Shown: in pieces, positions 43,446-51,680 of the stretch
Numbering within the stretch: position 1 is the first letter of the stretch
Layout: every line of letters begins with the position of its first letter
Assembly (NCBI GenBank): GCA_900314595.1
Contig: OMVW01000006.1
Span: 22,261 to 86,260 of the forward strand
Direction of reading: 5' to 3'
Source: an uncultured Dialister sp.
GTDB lineage: Bacteria; Bacillota; Negativicutes; Veillonellales; Dialisteraceae
DNA length: 64,000 nucleotides
Position numbers and translations under genes: made by a program
The notes under the pieces: model-generated
What the model saw: only the letters and a program-made list of their open reading frames with translations
Told to the model about the DNA's origin: nothing
Databases searched by the model: none

Positions 43446-44387
43446 ATGAGCGCAGATTCAAATGTTTTGCTTTTACCTTTATGCTTTTTCGGCTTATACA
43501 TGATTCTCGAAGCGGCTGACTGGGGCGTTACTCTGGCAGCTCCGCTGGTTTCCCGCAATGAAGAGGAAAACAAGGCGGCTCTCGGACTTTTGAAGCCAGG
43601 ACTTGATGGTAATGAACTATGGTTTTTCCTGGGCATGTTCATGATGGGGGCCGCTGTTCCGGAAGTGTCGGAAAAACTGGCCGGTACGAAAATGGTCATG
43701 ATTATTCTGGTATCTCTGGGGGCTGTTCTCCGTCTGGCCTCCTGTTTTCTCAGAAATATTTTTGGAAGCAGGGCAGTCATGAAAATACACGGCCTTTTTT
43801 CCATTATTGTTTTGGCTGCATTGGGACTTATTTCCTCATCACTCCTGATGGAGGAAGGAGGGCTGATCAGTGCTATCGGTATTTTTACTGCGTTATGGCT
43901 CATCCTTTCAGCATTTCAACTGGGCTCCCTGTATGGTGCTGTCAAAGTGGTGAATCCTCTGGGCGAACGGTTCCGTGCTGCATTCCTGGTATCCAGTGTC
44001 CTTAATGTGGTCGTGTATATCATTCTGGCGATTCTTCTGAAAAATCATGCGGCTGATTCCAATCTTTATGGCAGCTTTTTCTGGATCAGTCTGGTGGCAA
44101 CTGCCATCCTTTTTGCCATCGCTTTCCTCTTTACACGCATGCGCCATGTAAAGGTGGGGCTGGCAGCTGTTTATTTCTCATCTTTCTTTGCTATTGCCAT
44201 TTACCTTTCAGCTTATGCGGTCATGCTTCCTGCTCATTTCACTGTCGAGCTTGATTCCCTTAAAAATGCCATGGACGGGCTGCCGGGGACGGCACTTCTC
44301 ATCGTGGCTTTTGTATGGACCCTGGGAACTTTCATCTGGAGACAGATCCGCAGAAAAGAAACGTACGAATGGAAAGATCATATTTAA
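43446..44387 (+). CDS. CydB-like membrane protein (cytochrome bd oxidase subunit II family)
   Basis: A membrane protein of 313 residues with about eight to nine helices. The N-terminal YMILEAADWGVTLAAPLVSRNEEE and LDGNELWFFLGMFMMGAAVPE match the conserved CydB start (LEGFDLGVG, then GNEVWL). No cydA lies beside it, though subunit I carries all hemes. So it is either an orphan subunit or a CydB-like protein with another role. Start 43446 has GGAGGAA; an extended -10 box (TGGTATACT, 43386-43394) precedes it. A 57-residue protein gene follows after 10 bases. Confidence 0.75.
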   Translation: MSADSNVLLLPLCFFGLYMILEAADWGVTLAAPLVSRNEEENKAALGLLKPGLDGNELWFFLGMFMMGAAVPEVSEKLAGTKMVMIILVSLGAVLRLASCFLRNIFGSRAVMKIHGLFSIIVLAALGLISSSLLMEEGGLISAIGIFTALWLILSAFQLGSLYGAVKVVNPLGERFRAAFLVSSVLNVVVYIILAILLKNHAADSNLYGSFFWISLVATAILFAIAFLFTRMRHVKVGLAAVYFSSFFAIAIYLSAYAVMLPAHFTVELDSLKNAMDGLPGTALLIVAFVWTLGTFIWRQIRRKETYEWKDHI

Positions 44388-44397
44388 GGAGGAAATT

Positions 44398-44571
44398 ATG
44401 GGAGAACTTTATAAAACGCAGCATACCATAGATGAAATGCTGGACCGCATGGGTGTCAAAATCGTTCTTGATTCCGAACATCTGACAGAAGAGGACCGGT
44501 TCGAGGCAGAAAAGCAGGGTGCCTCGGTGGTGCTGAAAAAAGTGGAAAAGAAAGAAAAAGAAAAGGAATAA
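44398..44571 (+). CDS. Small acidic-basic protein of unknown function
   Basis: A soluble protein of 57 residues (start MGELYKTQHTIDEMLDRMG) with a Lys/Glu-rich tail. AAGGAGG precedes the start. It follows the CydB-like gene by 10 bases and a terminator comes directly after. It has no membrane helix, so it is not a CydX-type small subunit. Confidence 0.75.
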   Translation: MGELYKTQHTIDEMLDRMGVKIVLDSEHLTEEDRFEAEKQGASVVLKKVEKKEKEKE

Positions 44572-44573
44572 AG

Positions 44574-44617
44574 AAAATCGTGAAAGTCTGAAAAGCTTTC
44601 ACGGTTTTTATTTTTTG
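44574..44617 (+). terminator. Terminator after the CydB-like operon
   Basis: AAATCGTGAAAG pairs with CTTTCACGGTTT around a 9-base loop, then T residues. Confidence 0.87.
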
Positions 44618-44701
44618 CTCCGAAAAATATCTTTTAAATAGAACATTTTTTCTATTTTTATGCTATAATAATTTCATAGAAAATCTTTTCAGGAGGCGCG
44701 T

Positions 44702-45946
44702 ATGGAAATAGGTGACAAACTGGACATACTGGCAGATGCGGCCAAATATGACGTATCCTGTTCTTCCAGCGGCTCCGCCAGGGCCAATGACGGAGGGCTT
44801 GGAAACGGGCATAAAAGCGGGATCTGTCACACTTGGACTGCCGACGGGCGCTGCGTATCGCTCCTGAAGATTCTGATGACCAACTCCTGCATTTTTGACT
44901 GCGAATACTGCGTGAACCGGAGAAGCCACGATACGCCGAGGGCCATTCTGACACCTGAAGAGATTGTACTTTTAACAGTAGAATTTTACAAACGGAATTA
45001 CATCGAAGGGCTTTTCCTGTCTTCCGGCATCCTGCGGTCACCGGATTATACGACGGAGCTCCTCATCCGGGTGGCAAAACTTCTGCGGGAGCGGGAGCAT
45101 TTCAATGGTTATATTCATATGAAAGGAATTCCGGGAACGGACCCGAAACTCCTGAATGAACTGGGGCGATACGTGGACCGAGTAAGTGTTAATATCGAGC
45201 TTCCTTCGGAAAAATCCCTCCATCTTCTGGCGCCCCAGAAAACGAAAAAAGCGATTCTTGCGCCTATGAAGTTTTTCAAGGAATCCATCGAAGTCCACAG
45301 GGAGGAGAAAAAGCATCACCGGAAACTTCCCTCTTTCGTGCCGGCAGGTCAGACGACCCAGCTCATCGTGGGGGCCAGCGGGGAAAGCGACCGGCAGATT
45401 CTGCTCCTCACGGAAGAACTTTATCAGAAAGCATCGCTGAAGCGGGTCTATTATTCAGCCTATGTACCTGTGATGAAAGGGAAAAACCTCCCTGCCCTGA
45501 TCAAGCCTCCTTTGGCAAGAGAAAACAGGCTGTATCAGGCGGACTGGCTTCTCCGGTTCTATAAATTCCGTGCAGAGGAAATACTGACACCGGAGGAACC
45601 GGATTTCGATGAAGAACTGGATCCCAAATGCACCTGGGCCCTCCGGCATCGGGAACTATTTCCTGTGGAAATCAACCGGGCACCCTACGAAATGATTCTG
45701 CGGGTTCCGGGAATCGGTGTAAGAAGCGCACTCCGTATAGTCAGGCTCCGAAGGTACGGCGGCCTTTCCTATGATCATTTGAAACGGATAGGCGTTGTAC
45801 TTAAGCGGGCAAGGTATTTCATGACTGTGAATGGCAGGTATTACGGAGAATGGGCGCTGGATTCAGAAAGTTTGCGGAATCGGCTCATTTCGGAAACCGC
45901 AGCCCGGGAAGTCCGGGAAATGAGCCTTTTTGATACCCAGACCTGA
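44702..45946 (+). CDS. Putative DNA modification/repair radical SAM protein
   Basis: A protein of 414 residues of the COG4277/TIGR03916 type. The iron-sulfur motif is CIFDCEYC (Cys-X3-Cys-X2-Cys) near residue 60. A helix-hairpin-helix DNA-binding motif (ILRVPGIGVRSALRIV) lies near residue 335. Together these suggest radical chemistry on DNA, but no reaction has been shown. AGGAGG precedes the start; an extended -10 box (TGCTATAAT, near 44661) lies upstream. The partner gene follows 93 bases later. Confidence 0.9.
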   Translation: MEIGDKLDILADAAKYDVSCSSSGSARANDGGLGNGHKSGICHTWTADGRCVSLLKILMTNSCIFDCEYCVNRRSHDTPRAILTPEEIVLLTVEFYKRNYIEGLFLSSGILRSPDYTTELLIRVAKLLREREHFNGYIHMKGIPGTDPKLLNELGRYVDRVSVNIELPSEKSLHLLAPQKTKKAILAPMKFFKESIEVHREEKKHHRKLPSFVPAGQTTQLIVGASGESDRQILLLTEELYQKASLKRVYYSAYVPVMKGKNLPALIKPPLARENRLYQADWLLRFYKFRAEEILTPEEPDFDEELDPKCTWALRHRELFPVEINRAPYEMILRVPGIGVRSALRIVRLRRYGGLSYDHLKRIGVVLKRARYFMTVNGRYYGEWALDSESLRNRLISETAAREVREMSLFDTQT

Positions 45947-46039
45947 GGATTTGATAAAATTCTTAATATAAAACAGGGCTCCTTCGACCATATACAGAAA
46001 ATCATAAAATGGTTAAATTGGGAGTTGAAGGAGGAGGTT

Positions 46040-46927
46040 ATGTATTTTTTATACGATGATACCTATCCGGGATTTCTCACGGCTGTTTATGAGATTTACT
46101 ATTTCGGTACCAGCCAGCTTGAAGGGATATCCACATCGAACGGAGAAGTACCACTTTTCAGTAAAGAATATGTGGTAAAGACCAATTTCCTGAAGGCGGA
46201 GAAAGTGGCTTCAGCTTTTGAAAAATCCTGCGGGAAAGAAGCCATGCGCTGGATGTACAGGGCCTGGCTTTCTGATGATGAAGGACGGGAACTTAGAATT
46301 TTTAATTTCATGAAAGAAGGGTTCCGGCTGGGAAAGAATATTTACACCCATAAAAAGGAAAGCTGGGTCATGGATATTCTGGATATGTGCCGGGAAGTGG
46401 GGAATGAAACGGAAAAATTCCGGGGAATCCTCCGGTTCAGCGAACTGGAAGATGGCCTTCTTTATGCATCTATCAATCCTACCCACCGGATCCTGCCGGT
46501 GCTCTCAGCCCATTTCAAAGACCGGCTGTCTTCAAAGTATTGGGCCATTTATGATGTAAACCGTCATGAGGCGGCTGTGTATAACGGGGAAAAGGTATCT
46601 TTCGTCACAGTGGAGAAAATCCGGAAAAATCTGAAGTACAGCAGGGATGAGGAAGATTTCCGCCAGCTCTGGAGGAATTACTATCGCCATATGGGGATTA
46701 AGGAAAGAAGGAATCCCAAAGAGCGGATGAATTTTCTCCCAAAGAAATACTGGGCGAACCTGACGGAAATGGAAGATCCCTATAATGCCCGGGATCTGGA
46801 CCTTAAAGGCATGGAAGAAAAAAGACCTGGGAAACTTTCGAAAACCATATCGCCTGCGGAAATCGATGATGCCTTAAGGGCTGTGCAGCTGAAACTGGAT
46901 TTACAGAACAAGAAAAATAAAGAATAA
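46040..46927 (+). CDS. DUF4130 / TIGR03915 family DNA metabolism protein
   Basis: A protein of 295 residues that starts with YFLYDDTYPGFLTAVYEIYY, the mark of this family. Members are nearly always next to the radical SAM gene found here, and in some species are fused to a uracil-DNA glycosylase-like domain. This copy ends without such a domain. The start at 46040 has GGAGGAGG. The conserved late segment (NPKERMNFLPKKYWANLTEM) suggests nucleic-acid contact; the function is unknown. Confidence 0.88.
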   Translation: MYFLYDDTYPGFLTAVYEIYYFGTSQLEGISTSNGEVPLFSKEYVVKTNFLKAEKVASAFEKSCGKEAMRWMYRAWLSDDEGRELRIFNFMKEGFRLGKNIYTHKKESWVMDILDMCREVGNETEKFRGILRFSELEDGLLYASINPTHRILPVLSAHFKDRLSSKYWAIYDVNRHEAAVYNGEKVSFVTVEKIRKNLKYSRDEEDFRQLWRNYYRHMGIKERRNPKERMNFLPKKYWANLTEMEDPYNARDLDLKGMEEKRPGKLSKTISPAEIDDALRAVQLKLDLQNKKNKE

Positions 46928-46931
46928 AATT

Positions 46932-46966
46932 TTTCCGGAAACATTGCATCTGTTTCCGGTTTTTCT
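46932..46966 (+). terminator. Terminator after the radical SAM pair
   Basis: CCGGAAACA pairs with TGTTTCCGG around a 7-base loop, followed by T residues. A TATAAT at 46968-46973 just after it may start the next gene. Confidence 0.88.
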
Positions 46967-47011
46967 TTATAATGAGACAAAAGAATTTTAATCAACAAAA
47001 GGAGGAATCTT

Positions 47012-47506
47012 ATGCATCCCATGAGAAGGAAAGACCGTCTTGTGACGGCGGAAGAGGAAATCCGGGCCATTCTGGACAAATGCGGCATTGTCCATCTGGG
47101 CCTTTATGATGAGGACCGCATATTCGTGGTTCCCGTGAACTACAGCTATGAATATGAGGGAGGGAAACTGACTCTGTATTTCCATGGCGCCAGGGGCGGG
47201 CTCAAACGGGACCTGATCCGGAAAGACAACCGGGCGGGTTTTGAAATGGATACGGGAAATCATGTCATTCCTCACGATCAGAATCCCAGCCGGTATACCA
47301 CCCATTATGGCAGCATCATTGGAAGCGGCCGGGTGACCATCGTGGAAGATCCGGAGGAAAAAAGGGACATCATGACCCGGTTCATGAAGCAGATTTCCGG
47401 GAAAGACTGGGAAATCACCGATGGTCATGTGAATTCCATCGAAGTTTATAAACTGGAGGCAGAAGAATTCCAGGCCAAGGAAAATCCTGCTTTCCGAAGG
47501 AAATAA
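47012..47506 (+). CDS. Pyridoxamine 5'-phosphate oxidase-like flavoprotein (NimA family)
   Basis: A protein of 164 residues with the split-barrel flavin-binding fold. It starts with the MRRKDRLV segment, and has HLGLYDEDRIFVVPVNYSYEY and LYFHGARGGLKRDLI, typical of the Nim/5-nitroimidazole antibiotic resistance-like group. These bind FMN or heme and may reduce small molecules. Resistance cannot be inferred from family alone. AAGGAGG precedes the start; a long terminator follows. Confidence 0.88.
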   Translation: MHPMRRKDRLVTAEEEIRAILDKCGIVHLGLYDEDRIFVVPVNYSYEYEGGKLTLYFHGARGGLKRDLIRKDNRAGFEMDTGNHVIPHDQNPSRYTTHYGSIIGSGRVTIVEDPEEKRDIMTRFMKQISGKDWEITDGHVNSIEVYKLEAEEFQAKENPAFRRK

Positions 47507-47547
47507 ATCAAAAAGGCTTCCGCTTGATGCGGAAGCCTTTTTGATTT
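47505..47547. terminator. Terminator after the Nim-like gene
   Basis: A perfect stem of about 19 bp (core GGCTTCCGC/GCGGAAGCC) with A-rich and T-rich outer arms and a 5-base loop. Confidence 0.92.
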
Positions 47548-47556
47548 CCCGGATTT

Positions 47557-47570
47557 ATGCCCGCGGGCAT
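47557..47570. repeat. Perfect 14-base GC palindrome
   Basis: ATGCCCGCGGGCAT, between the Nim terminator and the MerR gene. The role is not known. Confidence 0.55.
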
Positions 47571-47637
47571 CATATGGATTAGAAATCAGGTATTAGACAG
47601 AAAAACTATCCTGATTTATGATGAGGACAAAAGAAAT

Positions 47638-48102
47638 TTATATATTCTTCTGCTCTGAAGAAATGAAATGAAGGGTTTCATACCCCTTTTTCAAATCCTC
47701 CGGCAGCTTTTCATAGGGTATGGGACCGGTGAGAAGGGAGCCTTTTTTCTCTGCTGTCCTGTAATACCAGAGCTTGTAATTGACCACATTCATCATTTCT
47801 TTCAGTTCCTGCTGTTTTTCCTCAAGCACTTTCTTCTGGCGGGTGAGGATGGAAAGTCTTTCACTGATGGTTTCAGGACTTTCCGGAGGGAGATTGACGA
47901 AAGTTTTGATGTCCTTCAGGGAAAGGCCTGTTTTCTTGAGGCACTGAATGAGTTTGAGTTCGGAAATGTCTTTTTCCTGAAACATACGGATGCCTCCGGC
48001 TGATCGTTCGAGATCCGGCAGGAGTCCTTCCTTGTCATAATAACGGATGGTGGAGACTGGAATTTCAAGAATTTTCGCGGCTTCCCCGGCAGTATAGAGC
48101 AT
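47638..48102 (-). CDS. MerR-family transcriptional regulator
   Basis: A protein of 154 residues. The N-terminal winged helix reads YTAGEAAKILEIPVSTIRYYDKEGLLPD, followed by a long coiled-coil helix and a C-terminal effector segment (KLWYYRTAEKKGSLLTG). There is no Cys pair for metal binding, so an organic or redox effector is more likely. It is divergent from the flavodoxin gene, whose promoter has the 19-bp spacer that MerR proteins activate. Confidence 0.93.
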   Translation of the reverse strand: MLYTAGEAAKILEIPVSTIRYYDKEGLLPDLERSAGGIRMFQEKDISELKLIQCLKKTGLSLKDIKTFVNLPPESPETISERLSILTRQKKVLEEKQQELKEMMNVVNYKLWYYRTAEKKGSLLTGPIPYEKLPEDLKKGYETLHFISSEQKNI

Positions 48103-48123
48103 AAATGCCTCCTTGGGAAATAC

Positions 48124-48154
48124 TTGACTTAAACATTACTTTAAGGAATACAAT
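48124..48154 (+). promoter_or_regulatory. MerR-type promoter with 19-bp spacer and central dyad
   Basis: TTGACT (48124-48129) and TACAAT (48149-48154) are 19 bp apart. A perfect dyad CTTAAA-N6-TTTAAG (48128-48145) lies between them, as in promoters that MerR regulators twist into an active form. It faces the flavodoxin gene. Confidence 0.8.
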
Positions 48155-48224
48155 ATACTTTAAGATGATTTCAGTATAAGAAATAGAAGTTCCCTCGTCA
48201 AGGGGATGAGAAAGAGGGAGTACC

Positions 48225-48719
48225 ATGAAAATATTGACAGTTTATTACTCTAAAAGTGGTCACACCGAAAAACTGGCCCGGAAGATTCATAATATTCTGG
48301 GCGGCGATATCACTTCCATTACTGCAAAGAAGACTTATGCTTCTTCTTATGGCATGACGGTCCTTCAGGCGGGATTCGACAAGCTTAGAAGCCGCCGGCC
48401 GGAAATTGAAGAAATTCCCTTCCCTCTTGAAGAGTATGACATCATCATTCTGGGAGCGCCTACCTGGTATTTCACCATGGCTCCGGCCATGCAGGTATTC
48501 CTTGATGGTCATGATTTCAAGGGTAAAAAAGTTTATACTTTTTCCACCGATGGCGGGCAGCCGAAAAATACGCTTTCCGATTTCAGGAAGAAACTGGAAG
48601 AGAAGGGAGCCCGGGTGGCAGGGCAGTTCCATGTGACCTACAAGATGAACGATCGTCTTACCGGAGACGATGAAATTGATAAATGGATAAAGGGATTAAA
48701 GGAGGATGCAGTCCGATGA
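48225..48719 (+). CDS. Flavodoxin-family protein
   Basis: A protein of 164 residues. The FMN phosphate loop is YYSKSGHTEKLARK near residue 6, followed by APTWYFTMAPAMQVFLDG and STDGGQPKN, as in flavodoxin-like NAD(P)H:quinone or multimeric WrbA-like proteins. It likely carries out electron transfer or quinone reduction under control of the divergent MerR regulator. Its stop overlaps the next start (ATGA). Confidence 0.92.
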   Translation: MKILTVYYSKSGHTEKLARKIHNILGGDITSITAKKTYASSYGMTVLQAGFDKLRSRRPEIEEIPFPLEEYDIIILGAPTWYFTMAPAMQVFLDGHDFKGKKVYTFSTDGGQPKNTLSDFRKKLEEKGARVAGQFHVTYKMNDRLTGDDEIDKWIKGLKEDAVR

Positions 48720-50011
48720 AGAGGAAATGGATAGCAGCTTTTCTGGCTCTTTGCCTTATGACCGGAACTTTGGCAGGCTGCGGAGGAAATCAGGGAAGTG
48801 CATCCCAAAGTGCAGCTTCAAAGGTTTCAGACAGTCCTGTCAAAGAAACCATGAAACCCTTCAATGTGCATCAGGTGGTGGTATCGGACAATACGAAGGG
48901 CCGCACCATTATGTGGGAACTTCCCACGGATCAGGAAAACAGCCTGGAGTACAGAGAAAAAGGGACGGAGGCTATTTATTCCGTTTCTGCCTCTGCCAAA
49001 GGGCTCAAGGGAAATAACGGTATTAAGGATGGGACTGTTTATACGGCGTATCTGGACAATCTGGTCAAAGGAAAAGACTATGAATTCAGGACCCGCGAAG
49101 GAAATACGGTGAGCAGCTGGTATCCGCTGAAAACGGATCAGGGAGGCAGTTTCAAAGCCATTGTCACTTCTGATTCCCAGAGCTCCGACTATACGGACTG
49201 GAAGAACCTCTTTGCCCATGTATGGAAAGGAAATCCTGATGCCTCTTTCTTCATTGCCCTGGGGGACCTGGTGGATAACGGGGAAGATGAATACCAGTGG
49301 CAGACCTGGTTTTCTGACGTGAAAGATGCGATTTCCAATATACCTGTAGTTCCAGTCCTGGGCAATCATGAGGCTTATTCACTGGACTGGAAAAATCATA
49401 TGCCCGACAGGTATCTCACTCATTTCAACCTTCCTTCCAATGGAAATAAAAATCATCAGAACCATTACTACTCCTTTGACTGGGGGGATGTCCACTTTGC
49501 CGTACTGGATACGTCTCTTCGGGAAGAAGGAGAATGGCTGCCAGATCTTTTTGAAAAGCAGAAAATATGGCTGGACAGGGATTTAAAAAGTACAAAGAAG
49601 AAATGGAAAGTCGTCCTCATGCACAAGGATCCGCTCCAGTACGGCTTTGCCGATGAAGGAAGGCCGCACCGGGAAGAAGGATTTTCGGAAGAAGGAAATG
49701 TTTTCATGCCTGTCTTTGATGCCAATGGCGTAAACCTGGTGCTGTCGGCTCATCTTCATACCTATAGAGACCGCGGACGGATTTATGATTTCAAACGGTC
49801 GGAAAAAGGCCCTGTCTATGTAATCGAGGGCCTTTCCGGCAATGTCCGTTATCCGGGACTGTGGAAACGGCATGAACTGGATGAATATGTGGCACCTCAG
49901 CCGGAGACAGATAATTATTCCATTCTGGAAGTGACGGATCAGGAAATAAAACTCACCGGATACCTTCCGGATGGTACAAAACTTCATGAAACAGTAGTCA
50001 GAAAGGATTAA
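48716..50011 (+). CDS. Metallophosphoesterase lipoprotein (purple acid phosphatase-like)
   Basis: A protein of 431 residues with a signal peptide and lipobox (GTLAGCGG, Cys near residue 21), so it is exported and lipid-anchored. Residues about 45-140 look like the fibronectin-type N-terminal domain of purple acid phosphatases. The metal-binding motifs follow in order: SDSQSSDY, ALGDLVDNGED, LGNHEAY, LMHKDP and SAHLHTY. The first motif lacks a canonical D-x-H. It may release phosphate from organic esters. It is coupled to the flavodoxin gene by an ATGA overlap, with AAAGGAGG upstream. Confidence 0.88.
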   Translation: MKRKWIAAFLALCLMTGTLAGCGGNQGSASQSAASKVSDSPVKETMKPFNVHQVVVSDNTKGRTIMWELPTDQENSLEYREKGTEAIYSVSASAKGLKGNNGIKDGTVYTAYLDNLVKGKDYEFRTREGNTVSSWYPLKTDQGGSFKAIVTSDSQSSDYTDWKNLFAHVWKGNPDASFFIALGDLVDNGEDEYQWQTWFSDVKDAISNIPVVPVLGNHEAYSLDWKNHMPDRYLTHFNLPSNGNKNHQNHYYSFDWGDVHFAVLDTSLREEGEWLPDLFEKQKIWLDRDLKSTKKKWKVVLMHKDPLQYGFADEGRPHREEGFSEEGNVFMPVFDANGVNLVLSAHLHTYRDRGRIYDFKRSEKGPVYVIEGLSGNVRYPGLWKRHELDEYVAPQPETDNYSILEVTDQEIKLTGYLPDGTKLHETVVRKD

Positions 50012-50701
50012 ATGATGGAAAGAGCAAAAGTTATTCTTCATATGATGATTTCAATTGACGGGAAAATTGAAGGCTATTTTGCTGATGCACCCCTTACAGG
50101 TGCTTGCGGGGAGGTGTATGATGAACTCATCCCGACTCTGGGCGATGCGGAAGGAACGGGTTCCTATACCGCATGTCTGTACCTCGCCGGTGGAGATGGA
50201 GATTACAGTGCTTTCAAAGACAGTGAAGTTCCGGAAGGGGATTTTCCTGTCATAAGTGAAAATAAGAAATATCTATTCTGCTTCGACCGCCATGGCAAAT
50301 GCGCCTGGGAAGGACCTCTTTCCGGAGATAAGCAGGTGGTGGAAGTGGTGACACGGGAAGTGCCGAAAGAATTCCTTGCATACCTTCGAAGCAAAAATAT
50401 TTCATATATCTTTGCCGGCGAACATGATCTGGACATCCCGGGCAGTCTGGTTAAGATTCATGAGCTTTTCGGCGTGGAAACACTGGTCCTCTGTGGAGGT
50501 GCCACCATTAACGGAGCTTTTTTCAAGGCCGGTATGGTAGACGGTATTTCTCAAGTGGTCGTACCTTATCTGGAAGGCAATCATGACCAGAAAGGGACCG
50601 CGGAAACCGATGTATTCCTGCCCAAAGCATATTTGCTGAAAAAGGCGCAGCCTGTGGGGAAGGGCGGCATCCACCTGCTTTATGAAGCGGAAAAGAAATG
50701 A
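50012..50701 (+). CDS. Dihydrofolate reductase/RibD C-terminal-like protein
   Basis: A protein of 229 residues with the RibD reductase fold: HMMISIDGKIEGYFAD at the N-terminus, VETLVLCGGATINGAFFKAGMVDGIS near residue 155, then a final beta region. It should bind NADPH and reduce a small ring compound. It starts directly after the phosphoesterase stop, so the flavodoxin, phosphoesterase and this gene form one MerR-controlled operon. Confidence 0.88.
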   Translation: MMERAKVILHMMISIDGKIEGYFADAPLTGACGEVYDELIPTLGDAEGTGSYTACLYLAGGDGDYSAFKDSEVPEGDFPVISENKKYLFCFDRHGKCAWEGPLSGDKQVVEVVTREVPKEFLAYLRSKNISYIFAGEHDLDIPGSLVKIHELFGVETLVLCGGATINGAFFKAGMVDGISQVVVPYLEGNHDQKGTAETDVFLPKAYLLKKAQPVGKGGIHLLYEAEKK

Positions 50702-50704
50702 AAT

Positions 50705-50742
50705 AAAAAAATCCTGTCTCTTCGGAAACAGGATTTTTTATT
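50705..50742. terminator. Bidirectional terminator
   Basis: AAAAAATCCTGT pairs with ACAGGATTTTTT around a short loop, between converging genes. Confidence 0.9.
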
Positions 50743-51625
50743 TGTCATGAACTATGTGCCAGTTGCGGAGAAGGACTTTTTTACCCCGCCAGGCAAAGGC
50801 ATATTCTTTATATTTCCTGTCAAAGCCGCGGTTGGAAATATTTTCAAGTTCTTCTCCGGAAAGACAGGAAATACGGTTTTCATGAATTTCAGGGATTGGA
50901 GAAAAGGGGGCTTTTTTATTGAAAGGGCAGCATTTCTGACATTCATCACAGCCGAAGATGAGAGGCGTCTTTTTAAGGATTTCTATTTCCTCTGCCGTCA
51001 GGTCTTCCTTTTTCTGGGTAATACATGATTTGCAGCGGGATGGATTAAAGAGCTCTTTTCCTATGATCTTTCCGGGACATGCTTTTTCACAGAGATGGCA
51101 GTTCCCGCAGGAAAGAGAAAGGGGTTTGTCCGGCTCAAGTTCAAGAGTGGTCAGAATGGCACCGATAGTGACACTGGAACCGTAAACGGGATGGATGAGG
51201 CAGTGATTTTTTCCGAAAAATCCGAGCCCTGCCGACCAGGCAAGCCACCGGTCCACCATAGGGGAGGTATCGGTGAGAGCATAAAATCGGGCTTCAGGGA
51301 ATTTTTCCTTAACGGAAAGGATGATTTTTTCCATATACCGGTGGTTGATAATATGGTAATCTTTGGGCCTTGCATAGAGGGCGATATTGGACTTCCGTTC
51401 ATCTTCCGCCTTATAGGGAAAAAGGAGGACGAAGAATGAGGAGGCTCCGGGAAGAAGATTTTCCGGGTGAAGCCGTTTTTCCATGTCTTCCGGGGCAAAG
51501 GGGATGGGACCAGCCTTTTCCAGTTTTTCCCGCAGGAGAGGAGGAAAGAGAGCCGGCGCTGTGCCGCAGGCGTTAATGCCCAGATTGTGGGCCGCTTTGA
51601 TGAAAAGCTCTTTGGCCTCGCTCAT
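50738..51625 (-). CDS. queG: Epoxyqueuosine reductase, short form
   Basis: A protein of 295 residues. It reduces epoxyqueuosine to queuosine in tRNA and needs cobalamin and two iron-sulfur clusters. The active-site Asp is in TDTSPMVDRWLAWSAGLGFFGKN. Two ferredoxin-like Cys groups follow: CGNCHLCEKACPG and CDECQKCCP. It is shorter than E. coli QueG (379) and lacks the C-terminal HEAT-like repeats, as many Firmicutes forms do. The start at 51625 has AAGGAG. With queF and cbiZ in the same window it links queuosine and cobamide salvage. Confidence 0.9.
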   Translation of the reverse strand: MSEAKELFIKAAHNLGINACGTAPALFPPLLREKLEKAGPIPFAPEDMEKRLHPENLLPGASSFFVLLFPYKAEDERKSNIALYARPKDYHIINHRYMEKIILSVKEKFPEARFYALTDTSPMVDRWLAWSAGLGFFGKNHCLIHPVYGSSVTIGAILTTLELEPDKPLSLSCGNCHLCEKACPGKIIGKELFNPSRCKSCITQKKEDLTAEEIEILKKTPLIFGCDECQKCCPFNKKAPFSPIPEIHENRISCLSGEELENISNRGFDRKYKEYAFAWRGKKVLLRNWHIVHDK

Positions 51626-51636
51626 AAAGTCTCCTT

Positions 51637-51673
51637 TCAAAAAAACTGTGAAAAATAAATTTTCACAGTTTGA
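51637..51673 (-). terminator. Terminator of the zeta-like gene
   Basis: On the minus strand AAACTGTGAAAA pairs with TTTTCACAGTTT around a 5-base loop, then T residues. It ends only 12 bases before queG, so queG must have some read-through or a hidden promoter. Confidence 0.8.
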
Positions 51674-51680
51674 AATCGAT

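Noticed and set aside
43253..43903. N-terminal extension of the 85-residue protein into a 302-residue minus-strand frame
   Set aside because: The extension lies opposite the CydB-like gene; promoter and ribosome-binding site support the short version only.
44398..44571. CydX-type small oxidase subunit
   Set aside because: The 57-residue protein has no membrane helix, which CydX requires.
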